Below, one piece after another: positions 28,729-36,067 of a stretch of DNA of 64,000 bases (its first letter is position 1; each line of letters starts with the position of its first letter). The stretch spans positions 1-64,000 of the forward strand of contig DBOM01000065.1 of NCBI GenBank assembly GCA_002299965.1, in the 5' to 3' direction. A program made the translations under genes and the position numbers. The notes below the pieces were generated by a model. That model saw only the letters and a list, made by a program, of their open reading frames with translations, ran no database searches and was not told where the DNA came from. The stretch is from Caldiserica bacterium UBA646. GTDB taxonomy: Bacteria; Caldisericota; Caldisericia; Caldisericales; Caldisericaceae.

Positions 28729-29315
28729 TTAATAAAAAAAATTTTCCTTAACCAATACTCTTTTGTCTTATAAAAACCTATTTTATTGAACGCACAAATT
28801 GAATTCTTATTATAAGAATCTATTGCAACACAAGCCCTTGAATATCCATGTTCCTTAAATATATCTATAGCATATTTTGTTTCATCGTATATTAAACCCA
28901 ACCCGCGAAATTCTGGAAATGTAAAGCAATCAAAAAAATAGATATCGCTTTTTCCCAATCTAAATAGCAAAAACTGCTCTTCAGAGCAGGCCAAAAAACA
29001 GTAAGAAGCAAATTCGCCATCGACAAAAGAAACGACAAGTTTTATTGTCGCAGAAAGTCTGTATTTAAAAATACGGAGTTTTTCATATCCCAGATTTTTT
29101 TTAATCTTGGCTTTCAAAAAGGATGGCAACTCATCAAAAGAATAAAATATTTTGCTTTCTGATTTTACTCTCGGCTCCATAAACTTTACCCTATTAAAGG
29201 AAAGCTCAAAGTAATAAATAATGCGTTTTTCATAGATACTCGACTTTAACATTTTTAAAAAATTTTCAGGTCCTATACAAATTAAATAAAATAAAAGTAG
29301 TTTAATTCTTGCCAT
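28710..29315 (-). CDS. GNAT-fold acetyltransferase-like protein
   Basis: A 201-residue protein. The C-terminal half has a GNAT layout: YFFDCFTFPEFRGLGLIYDE (acetyl-CoA loop region), then ACVAIDSYNKNSICAFNKIGFYK. The N-terminal half is basic, with IYEKRIIYYFELSF resembling GNAT-type proteins from polysaccharide or FemAB-like loci. The acceptor is unknown. No ribosome site; TATAAT sits five bases before the ATG, so the mRNA is probably leaderless. Its 3' end runs into the shared terminator hairpin. Confidence 0.65.
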   Translation of the reverse strand: MARIKLLLFYLICIGPENFLKMLKSSIYEKRIIYYFELSFNRVKFMEPRVKSESKIFYSFDELPSFLKAKIKKNLGYEKLRIFKYRLSATIKLVVSFVDGEFASYCFLACSEEQFLLFRLGKSDIYFFDCFTFPEFRGLGLIYDETKYAIDIFKEHGYSRACVAIDSYNKNSICAFNKIGFYKTKEYWLRKIFFIKKILVK

Positions 29316-29320
29316 ATTTT

Positions 29321-29328
29321 ATTATACT
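29321..29328. promoter_or_regulatory. Overlapping divergent -10 boxes
   Basis: Minus strand: TATAAT at 29326-29321, five bases before ATG 29315. Plus strand: TATACT at 29323-29328, six bases before ATG 29335. The boxes overlap by four bases in a 19-base intergenic region, and both -35 regions lie in the opposite gene's coding sequence. Plus-strand -35 candidate: TTTAAT at 29301-29306 (16-base spacer). Confidence 0.6.
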
Positions 29329-29334
29329 ATAAGC

Positions 29335-29712
29335 ATGGAAATCACGAAAGAACAATTTGAAGAAATAATTAAAGAGAGTTTGGAGGAAATACCTGACTAC
29401 TTTAAAAAACACATTCAAAATCTTGAATTCTTTACTATGGACTACCCAACAGTAGACATGTTAAAAAGAGTACATCTTTACAAAAAAGGCACTTTGCTTG
29501 GATTATACGAAGGGATACCCCTTAGAAAAAGAGGGCCAGGATATCAAGGAGTACTTCCAGATCGTATAATACTGTTTATCGGCCCCATCCTTCATGAAAC
29601 AAATAGAAAAAAAATACCACTTAAAGAAAAAGTTAAAAAAGTATTAATGCATGAAATTGGTCACTATTTTGGACTTTCGGAAAAAGAGTTAAGAGAAATG
29701 GGGGTTAGATGA
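29335..29712 (+). CDS. Zincin-like metallopeptidase, PF06262 family
   Basis: A 125-residue minimal metalloprotease-like protein. The zinc site is VLMHEIGHYFGLSEKELREMG (HExxH plus a downstream Glu), preceded by the family's RIILFIGPILHE strand and the YQGVLPDRI segment. The role of this small cytoplasmic family is unknown. Leaderless start likely. Overlaps the DUF4015 gene by ATGA. Confidence 0.82.
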   Translation: MEITKEQFEEIIKESLEEIPDYFKKHIQNLEFFTMDYPTVDMLKRVHLYKKGTLLGLYEGIPLRKRGPGYQGVLPDRIILFIGPILHETNRKKIPLKEKVKKVLMHEIGHYFGLSEKELREMGVR

Positions 29713-30869
29713 AATTCAGAAGTATGATCAAAAAAAATCTATTTGTACTGCTTATATTAATATTTATATTTTCTACCGCAGAAACACTAAACGAAGCCAA
29801 CTACACCTCTCATCAAACACCATTCCCCATTCAAAAAGAATGGGGAGCAATGGATATATTGAAAAATGGAGGAACAATAAAGATACACCGTACTGCACGA
29901 CCAAAAACACTAAAAGGACTGTATATAACAGGATGGACTGCAGGTTTAGATCGGTTTAGCAATTATATAAAAATTGCAAAAGAAACTGAAATAAATACAT
30001 TCATCATAGATATAAAAGATGCAACGGGCTACCTCTCCTATGAATCAACTGTGCCGCTTTCAAAAGATATCAATTCTTCAATCAAAAAAATAAGCAATAT
30101 ACAAAAGATTGTTGCGCAATGCAAAGAAAACGGTATCTATACTGTTGCAAGAATCGTTGTATTTAAAGATCCACTTCTTGCTGCTAAAAGAAAAGATCTC
30201 GTAATCAAAAAAAGTAATGGGGCAATCTATTATGATAGAAGCAATATTTCCTGGGTTGACCCGTATTCAGAAACAGTATGGCAATACAATGTAGATATAG
30301 CAGAAGAAGCTATCTCAATGGGATTTGAAGAAATACAGTTTGACTATATACGTTTCCCTGCCGTGTCAAATAGCATAGAACTTTTATATCCTTCCAATAA
30401 AAAAGCCATTTCGAAAGAAGATAATATCCAGTTGTTCCTTAAATATGCAACAGACCGAATACATAAATACGGAGTAAAAGTAGAAGTGGATATATTTGGT
30501 TTGGTGCTATCTGCAACAGATGATTTGGGAATAGGTCAAAATCTTGAAAAAATAGCTACCTACGCTGATTATTTATGCCCTATGGTTTACCCCTCACATT
30601 ACGCGCGAGGAAGCTATGACATCAAAGATCCCGATGCTCATCCCTACGAAACAATTCTTAAGACCCTTCAGGATGGAATAAAACGTCTTAAAGCAATCGA
30701 TTCAAAATGCGAACTTATACCGTATCTTCAAGATTTTTCGTTATACCATTTTTACGGGAAAAATGAGGTACAGCTAGAAAAAAAGGCAGTTTATGATAAC
30801 GGGATTACCGATTGGTTTCTGTGGAATGCAGAAAATCTATATACAATAGATGCATTAGAAAAAGAATAG
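29709..30869 (+). CDS. DUF4015 putative glycoside hydrolase, exported
   Basis: A 386-residue protein with an N-terminal signal helix (residues about 9-24) and a TIM-barrel putative glycosyl-hydrolase domain (PF13200). Typical blocks: KGLYITGWTAGLDRFSNYI, FIIDIKDATGYLSYES, ARIVVFKDPLLAAKR, WVDPYSETVWQYNVDIAEEA, GFEEIQFDYIRFPAVS and PMVYPSHY. The invariant Asp/Glu of the IQFDYIRFP strand is likely catalytic. It probably acts on a cell-surface or secreted glycan; the substrate is not known for the family. Confidence 0.85.
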   Translation: MKFRSMIKKNLFVLLILIFIFSTAETLNEANYTSHQTPFPIQKEWGAMDILKNGGTIKIHRTARPKTLKGLYITGWTAGLDRFSNYIKIAKETEINTFIIDIKDATGYLSYESTVPLSKDINSSIKKISNIQKIVAQCKENGIYTVARIVVFKDPLLAAKRKDLVIKKSNGAIYYDRSNISWVDPYSETVWQYNVDIAEEAISMGFEEIQFDYIRFPAVSNSIELLYPSNKKAISKEDNIQLFLKYATDRIHKYGVKVEVDIFGLVLSATDDLGIGQNLEKIATYADYLCPMVYPSHYARGSYDIKDPDAHPYETILKTLQDGIKRLKAIDSKCELIPYLQDFSLYHFYGKNEVQLEKKAVYDNGITDWFLWNAENLYTIDALEKE

Positions 30870-30939
30870 CAACAAAATAAAACTATTAAATTGAAACAAC
30901 GAATTATTTATAATAAACCGCGAATAAGGAAAGGAAAAG

Positions 30940-32343
30940 ATGAGAGAAATCAAAGAACACCCGGTTCTGCATTTCAAAAAACAGGGAAAAATTCATTTTG
31001 TATTTGAGGGTAAAAAAATGAAAGCATACCAAAATGAAACGATTGCAATGGCATTGTATCGCAACGGTTTGAATGTATTTTCTAAAAGCACTGAACTCCA
31101 TAGGCCAAGAGGAATGTTCTGCGCAATAGGAAAATGCTCATCCTGTATGATGAGAGTAAACGGCATACCCAACATAAAAACCTGCATTCTTCCTGTAAGA
31201 GAAAGAATGATTGTTGAAAGACAAGATGGAATGGGAGAAAAACCGGACAGAATCGAACATTTCGAGCCTCCAATTGAAATAAATAGAGACGTAGTCATCA
31301 TTGGAGGAGGGCCAGCAGGTTTAAGTGCTGCAATTACACTTAAAAAATATGGAGTGTCGCCATTAATCGTCGAACAAAATCCACTTCTTGGTGGACAACT
31401 TATCAAGCAAACACATAAATTCTTTGGTTCAGAAAGAGAGAAAGCAGGAACAAGAGGCATAAAAATTGCATCTGAAATGATTAACACAATAAAAGAGGAA
31501 AATATTGAAAATTTTGCAAACAGTGCTGTATTCGGTTTCTATCCTCCTAATACAATTGGTGTATTCAAAAAAAATCAATTTGTAAAAATTAAAAGTAAAT
31601 ATTTCATATTTGCTACAGGAGCCGCAGAGAAAATGATACCATTCCCAGGAAATGACATTCCCGGAGTATTCGGTGCAGGCGCAGCACAAACATTAATGAA
31701 TGTCTTCGGCATAAAACCAGGAAAATCCATATTGATGGTAGGAGCAGGAAATGTTGGCTTAATTGTTTCATATCAGATGCTTCAAGCTGGCATCAACGTA
31801 AAAGGAGTAATAGAAGCTCTGCCTAACATCGGGGGATACTTCGTACATGCAGCAAAACTCAGACGCTTTAATGTACCAATCCTTACCAGCACAACGGTTA
31901 AAGAAGTAAATGGAAACAAACATGTCGAACAAGCAGTGACAGTAGGTCTTGATAAAAAATTCAATGAAATTCCCGGCACAGAAAAAACATGGGATGTGGA
32001 TACAGTATGTCTCTCTACTGGCCTTATACCATCAGTGACATTGCTTGCACAAGCGGGATGCCAATTAAAATACGTGCCCTCTCTTAGCGGGTATGTCCCA
32101 ATAAGAAATAGGTTTCTCGAAACATCTCTTAAAAATACATTTGTAGCAGGAGACATTGATGGAATAGAAGAAGCATCAACCGCTATGATAGAAGGAGCAA
32201 CTGCTGCATACTCGATACTCATTAAAATGGGAAAAGATGCAACAAAAGAAAGAGAATCTTCTATAAAAGAATTGAACATATTACGAAGCGGGCCTTTCGG
32301 AAAAAAAATAAGAGAAGGACTGAAAGAGGCACAATATGAGTAA
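30940..32343 (+). CDS. FAD/NAD(P)-binding alpha subunit with 2Fe-2S domain, PdhA/HcnAB-like
   Basis: A 467-residue fusion. Residues about 10-100 are a 2Fe-2S domain (Fer2_4 type; Cys in RGMFCAIGKCSSCMM and NIKTC), as in sarcosine oxidase alpha and HcnA. Residues about 115-440 are a pyridine-nucleotide-disulfide-type flavoprotein (GGGPAGLSAAITL; second dinucleotide motif MVGAGNVGLIVSY; FAD end motif FVAGDIDGIEEA). First of four coupled genes whose order and sizes match alpha-gamma-delta-beta of the Thermococcales dye-linked L-proline dehydrogenase. It would take electrons from the beta subunit. AAGGAAAGG ribosome site. Confidence 0.82.
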   Translation: MREIKEHPVLHFKKQGKIHFVFEGKKMKAYQNETIAMALYRNGLNVFSKSTELHRPRGMFCAIGKCSSCMMRVNGIPNIKTCILPVRERMIVERQDGMGEKPDRIEHFEPPIEINRDVVIIGGGPAGLSAAITLKKYGVSPLIVEQNPLLGGQLIKQTHKFFGSEREKAGTRGIKIASEMINTIKEENIENFANSAVFGFYPPNTIGVFKKNQFVKIKSKYFIFATGAAEKMIPFPGNDIPGVFGAGAAQTLMNVFGIKPGKSILMVGAGNVGLIVSYQMLQAGINVKGVIEALPNIGGYFVHAAKLRRFNVPILTSTTVKEVNGNKHVEQAVTVGLDKKFNEIPGTEKTWDVDTVCLSTGLIPSVTLLAQAGCQLKYVPSLSGYVPIRNRFLETSLKNTFVAGDIDGIEEASTAMIEGATAAYSILIKMGKDATKERESSIKELNILRSGPFGKKIREGLKEAQYE

Positions 32344-32818
32344 TTTTTTAAAGACAGGATTTTTAAAAACAGAGGATATAAAAGAAAATTTTCCATCAGT
32401 AGAAAGAATCAGAAAAAAACCCGTTGCTATCATTGAATGCCCACAAGAAATCCCGTGTAACCCCTGCGTCACATCCTGCACAGTACACGCAGTCTCAATG
32501 AAAACAATCAATAGCATTCCCGATATAGATTTTAACAAATGTATTGGCTGCGGAAACTGCATCAAAATTTGCCCGGGACTTGCAATCTTTCTTATAAACA
32601 TAAAAGATGGAAATGGGATAGTAAGTTTGCCATATGAAATGCTGCCGACACCAAAAAAGGGAGAAAAAGTTAATCTCTTAAATAGAAAAGGCGAAAAAAT
32701 AGGAAAAGGAACAGTAACAAAAATTATCCTGCCAGAAAAAGACACAAGTGCTGCAATAATCACAGTACAGTTTAACGATCCGGAACTTGTGTATGAAGTA
32801 AGAAATATCGAGGTGTAA
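32336..32818 (+). CDS. 4Fe-4S subunit, PdhF-like
   Basis: A 160-residue ferredoxin-like subunit. An N-terminal Cys group (CPQEIPCNPCVTSC) and a second group (CIGCGNCIKICPG) could carry one 4Fe-4S cluster plus a further ligand set; the C-terminal half is a small beta domain (GIVSLPYEMLPTPKKGEKV). It corresponds in position and size to the gamma subunit (about 19 kDa) of heterotetrameric proline dehydrogenase. Overlaps the alpha gene by 8 bases and lies one base before the next ATG. Confidence 0.8.
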   Translation: MSNFLKTGFLKTEDIKENFPSVERIRKKPVAIIECPQEIPCNPCVTSCTVHAVSMKTINSIPDIDFNKCIGCGNCIKICPGLAIFLINIKDGNGIVSLPYEMLPTPKKGEKVNLLNRKGEKIGKGTVTKIILPEKDTSAAIITVQFNDPELVYEVRNIEV

Positions 32819-32819
32819 A

Positions 32820-33092
32820 ATGAAGGATGAAGAAATTATTATCTGCAGATGCGAAGATATTACGTTAAAAGAAATAAAAGATGCAATCCATAAAGGATAC
32901 AAAGATATTGAATCACTACGAAAATATTTACACCTAAGCACAGGGCCTTGCCAGGGAAAAACATGCATTCCTCTGACAGAAAAAATTCTTGCACAAGAAT
33001 TAAAAAAAAGAATTGATGAAATAGAAATGCCTACAACACGTCCACCTGAAACTCCTGTGCCATTCGGAATATTTTCAAAGGTAAAGAAATGA
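32820..33092 (+). CDS. BFD-like 2Fe-2S subunit, PdhX-like
   Basis: A 90-residue protein with a BFD-type [2Fe-2S] domain: IICRCEDITLKEIKDAI at the front and STGPCQGKTCIPL behind, giving the C-x-C...C-x4-C pattern. It matches the small delta subunit of the Thermococcales enzyme. It overlaps the beta gene by ATGA. The proline-rich tail (TTRPPETPVPFGIF) resembles the tails of BFD domains fused to HcnB-like flavoproteins. Confidence 0.85.
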   Translation: MKDEEIIICRCEDITLKEIKDAIHKGYKDIESLRKYLHLSTGPCQGKTCIPLTEKILAQELKKRIDEIEMPTTRPPETPVPFGIFSKVKK

Positions 33093-34222
33093 AAAATCGG
33101 GACATTGTAATCATCGGGGGAGGCATTACAGGACTTGCCACCGCATACTATCTCGTTAAATCTGGTATTAAAAATATCTCTATCCTTGAAAAATCCTACT
33201 TAGGATCAGGCTCCACAGGAAGATGTGGCTCAGGCATACGGCAACAATTTACAACAAAAGAACATATCGTTTTAATGAAGGAAAGCGTAAAGCTCTGGAA
33301 AAAATGGAATAACGACCTTCCAATACCCATTCATTTTGAACAAGGTGGTTATCTATGGCTTTTAAGCAATAAGAAAGAACTTGCTCAGTATAAAGAATAC
33401 GTAAAATACCAAAATACATTTGGTGTAGAAAGCACTATTATATCAACGAAAGAAGCAAAAGAAATTGTGCCAGATTTAAACACAGACGATGTAGTAGGAG
33501 CAAGTTGGTGCCATACAGATGGAAGTGCATATCCTTTTGACGTAATAAACGCACTGCAAATATTTCTTAAAGAGAGAAAAGTAGAAATAAATACATTTGA
33601 AGAAGTAAACGAAATCCACGCAAAAAATGATAAAATTCAAGAAGTAGTTACCAATAAAAACAGATATACAACAAATACTGTAATAAACGGGGCTGGATAC
33701 GGAGCAAAATATATAGGGCAATTAGTCGGATTAAACCTTCCATTGCAACCATACAGACATCAAATTGCAGCTAGCGAACCTTTGCGTAATTTTTTAGGCC
33801 CAATGGTTGTAAAAGACGAACTCTATTTTTTACAAACCCATAGAGGAAGAATCATAGGCGGAACAGACTTAAAAGAACCCCCGCTATCAAATCTGAACTC
33901 AACGTTAAACTTCCTTGAAGAGTATTCAAAACAAATTATAAGTGTTTTGCCAATTCTTTCTTCAGTAAATATAATGAAACAATGGGCAGGATATTATATA
34001 GTAACCCCTGATCGTCATCCAATATTAGGGCCAACAAAAATAAATGGATTTATACTGGGATGTGGATATTCAGGACATGGTTTCATGCTGGGCCCAGTTG
34101 TAGGTAAGCTTCTTGCATCACTTATCGTTCACAAAAATATGTATATCCGAGAGGCAAACAATCTCACTTTAGAGCGTTTTAAAACAGGAAAACTTATCCA
34201 GGAAAGAGCAGTAATTGGATAA
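33089..34222 (+). CDS. FAD-dependent amino-acid dehydrogenase beta subunit (DAO family), PdhB-like
   Basis: A 377-residue D-amino-acid-oxidase-fold flavoprotein. The N-terminal dinucleotide motif is IVIIGGGITGLATAYYL; SYLGSGSTGRCGSGIRQQF follows as in sarcosine/proline dehydrogenases; the C-terminal NGFILGCGYSGHGFMLGPVVG closes the FAD site. This would be the catalytic subunit. L-proline is the best guess because of the gene set; sarcosine, hydroxyproline or another secondary amine are alternatives. The partners suggest electron transfer rather than direct O2 use. Confidence 0.82.
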   Translation: MKNRDIVIIGGGITGLATAYYLVKSGIKNISILEKSYLGSGSTGRCGSGIRQQFTTKEHIVLMKESVKLWKKWNNDLPIPIHFEQGGYLWLLSNKKELAQYKEYVKYQNTFGVESTIISTKEAKEIVPDLNTDDVVGASWCHTDGSAYPFDVINALQIFLKERKVEINTFEEVNEIHAKNDKIQEVVTNKNRYTTNTVINGAGYGAKYIGQLVGLNLPLQPYRHQIAASEPLRNFLGPMVVKDELYFLQTHRGRIIGGTDLKEPPLSNLNSTLNFLEEYSKQIISVLPILSSVNIMKQWAGYYIVTPDRHPILGPTKINGFILGCGYSGHGFMLGPVVGKLLASLIVHKNMYIREANNLTLERFKTGKLIQERAVIG

Positions 34223-34269
34223 ATACACAAAAAAGTAAAAGGAGAATATATAGAGCCACAACCTACACC

Positions 34270-34743
34270 ATGAAAACACTTATTATTTATGTTTCAATGC
34301 ACCACGGCAATACCGAGAAAATTGCCAAAGCAATGGCTGAAGTTCTAAACGCAGATATAACAAAATTATCCGAGACCAAAGCAACTATTCTCAAACACTA
34401 CGACCTTATTGGGTTTGGTTCAGGTATCTACTACGGAAAGCACTCCAGGGAATTGCTAAATTTTATCGATAGATTAGACAACCAAAAAGGAAAAATGGCA
34501 TTCGTTTTTTCTACGAGCGGAATAGGTATCATCCCACTAATAAATGATTTCAAGAAATTTCTGCAAAAGAAATTATTAAAGAAAGGATTTAAAATCATCG
34601 GGGAATTCAATTGCAAAGGATGGGATACATACCCGCTTATAGTAAAACCTTTCGGTGGCATTAACAAAAACAGGCCAAATAAAAAAGATATAGAAAATGC
34701 CAAAAGGTTTGCAACGCACTTAAAAAACATTCTTATTTCTTAA
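34270..34743 (+). CDS. Flavodoxin family protein
   Basis: A 157-residue FMN-binding electron carrier. The phosphate loop is YVSMHHGNTEKIAKAMAE, GFGSGIYYGKHSRELLNFI follows, and FVFSTSGIG is the third flavin-contacting loop. It resembles flavodoxin/protoporphyrinogen oxidase-type short flavodoxins. No ribosome site directly before the ATG; a GGAG lies about 25 bases upstream. It lies 47 bases after the dehydrogenase genes and may serve as their electron acceptor or as donor for ferredoxin-linked enzymes; both are inference. Confidence 0.8.
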   Translation: MKTLIIYVSMHHGNTEKIAKAMAEVLNADITKLSETKATILKHYDLIGFGSGIYYGKHSRELLNFIDRLDNQKGKMAFVFSTSGIGIIPLINDFKKFLQKKLLKKGFKIIGEFNCKGWDTYPLIVKPFGGINKNRPNKKDIENAKRFATHLKNILIS

Positions 34744-34768
34744 AAATAAAATATGATAGTTTTAAATG

Positions 34769-35179
34769 CTACTTTGTATAATACTTTCCCCGCAATTTAT
34801 CAAGGTCAAACATTAAAGAAGCCAGTGGTCTATGAATTTTACCATCCTCATCTTCTACTACAATCAAAAGTTTGACTTTCTTTGAATATTTCCCATCAAT
34901 AAGTTTTTGCACTAACTCTTTTATGCTGGTTTCTGCCAAACAAACCTCATCTTCTTTCAATTCATAAGGAAGACTCTCTGAACTTAAAAATTTTGGAATA
35001 GCCTCAAATTCATTGCGAGGTACTTTAATCTTTATAGATTTTATCACAGCCGTTTTTTTCCCTATATTCGTAATTTTAATAATAAGAATCCTTGAATTTT
35101 GATTAAGTTCATCATCGACAAACCTACTAGAAAGAGCGATAGATAGTTTGGATTCATGTTTAAAAAATGATAAGCCCAA
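34769..35179 (-). CDS. Uncharacterised beta-rich protein
   Basis: A 136-residue protein I do not recognise. It looks like a single beta-sandwich: LSIALSSRFVDDE, RILIIKITNIGKKTAVIKSIKIKV (split by eye) and KLLIVVEDEDGKIH strands, ending in a basic helix. No signal or membrane helix. The likely start is TTG 35179, eight bases after AGGAGG; a GTG three codons upstream sits inside that ribosome site. A TATAAT at 35209-35204 on the minus strand with TTAGAT 16 bases upstream may be its promoter. It stands alone, convergent with the flavodoxin gene. Confidence 0.55.
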   Translation of the reverse strand: MGLSFFKHESKLSIALSSRFVDDELNQNSRILIIKITNIGKKTAVIKSIKIKVPRNEFEAIPKFLSSESLPYELKEDEVCLAETSIKELVQKLIDGKYSKKVKLLIVVEDEDGKIHRPLASLMFDLDKLRGKYYTK

Positions 35180-35287
35180 TTTTGCCACCTCCTCTTTATA
35201 TGTATTATACGACTTTATTCAATTTATCTAAGTCTATCCCTAATTTCTCTTAAGATACATAATAAACTGATAAAAATTTTTATTGTA

Positions 35288-35315
35288 TTGACTTTTTCCT
35301 CAAAATCCATAAAAT
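35288..35315 (+). promoter_or_regulatory. Promoter of regulator-aconitase-IDH-ACL operon
   Basis: TTGACT (35288-35293), 16 bases, TAAAAT (35310-35315). Initiation near 35322, immediately before the tandem repeats. It would drive a transcript of about 7 kb. Confidence 0.6.
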
Positions 35316-35326
35316 GCCAGTGATAT

Positions 35327-35361
35327 TAAAATTTTTTGTAAATTACTAAAATTTTTTGTAA
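35327..35361 (+). promoter_or_regulatory. Tandem 15-bp repeats, candidate operator
   Basis: TAAAATTTTTTGTAA occurs at 35327-35341 and again at 35347-35361, a 20-bp period (about two helical turns). The first copy starts about five bases after the predicted transcription start. The second ends in the AAGGAG ribosome site of the regulator gene. The position suits cooperative binding by an autorepressor or a translational control element. Confidence 0.55.
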
Positions 35362-35371
35362 GGAGCAGAAA

Positions 35372-36067
35372 ATGTCTTCAAAAGAGGATGAAGCAATTAT
35401 AAAAGCATTAAAACCCGTAACAAAAGGCATTGCAGCATTACTCGGAAAAAACTGTGAAGTCGCATTGCATTCATTTATGGGTTCAGAACATTCAATTACT
35501 GCCATTGAAAATGGAGAAATTACAAACAGAAAAATCGGTTCATCTCTTACTAATTCAGGACTAGAAATATTAAATGAAGCCATCCAAAATAATAAAGAAA
35601 TCGTAGGTCCATACAAAAGCATTTCCCCTACAGGAATTCCGCTGCGTTCCGTTACTATTCCTATTCGGAACAGAAAAGGCAAATTGATAGCATCTCTTTG
35701 CCTTAACATGAATCTTACTGCAGCTATTTCACTGGACGAATTTCTTAAATCTCTTACACAATTTGCAGAAGACAAGACCTTAAGTAAGGATATCTCAAAA
35801 AATACATCTCACTCTACCATCGGATTAATGAAGAAAATTTTTGACGAAGTTGCTTATACTACAAGCATAAAAAACAATCTTTCAATAAGTCAAAAAAATA
35901 AGTTAATTGTAAAAAAATTGTGCAAACGACAATTCTTTCAAATCAAAAACTCAGTCGAATTTATAGCCAACAAATTAAACGTATCACAATTTACAATTTA
36001 TAACTATATACGGGAAATAAAAAAATCAGAAGGAGACGGAGGCAATAATGGGAAAAAGTATCATTGA
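35372..36067 (+). CDS. YheO/DauR-type PAS-HTH transcriptional regulator
   Basis: A 231-residue regulator. Residues about 8-125 are a YheO-like PAS domain (LLGKNCEVALHSF, ENGEITNRKIGSSLT, GIPLRSVTIPIRN, KLIASLCLNMNLT). Residues about 175-225 are the HTH_22 DNA-binding part (FFQIKNSVEFIANKLNVSQFTIYNYIREIK). DauR, a relative, controls D-arginine use. Here the gene heads the aconitase-IDH-ACL operon and overlaps aconitase by 20 bases, so it probably senses a metabolite of that pathway. AAGGAG precedes the ATG. Confidence 0.85.
   Translation: MSSKEDEAIIKALKPVTKGIAALLGKNCEVALHSFMGSEHSITAIENGEITNRKIGSSLTNSGLEILNEAIQNNKEIVGPYKSISPTGIPLRSVTIPIRNRKGKLIASLCLNMNLTAAISLDEFLKSLTQFAEDKTLSKDISKNTSHSTIGLMKKIFDEVAYTTSIKNNLSISQKNKLIVKKLCKRQFFQIKNSVEFIANKLNVSQFTIYNYIREIKKSEGDGGNNGKKYH

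Noticed and set aside
30993..31487. 164-codon frame antisense to the PdhA-like gene
   Set aside because: Composition of an antisense shadow; the sense strand has clear cofactor motifs.
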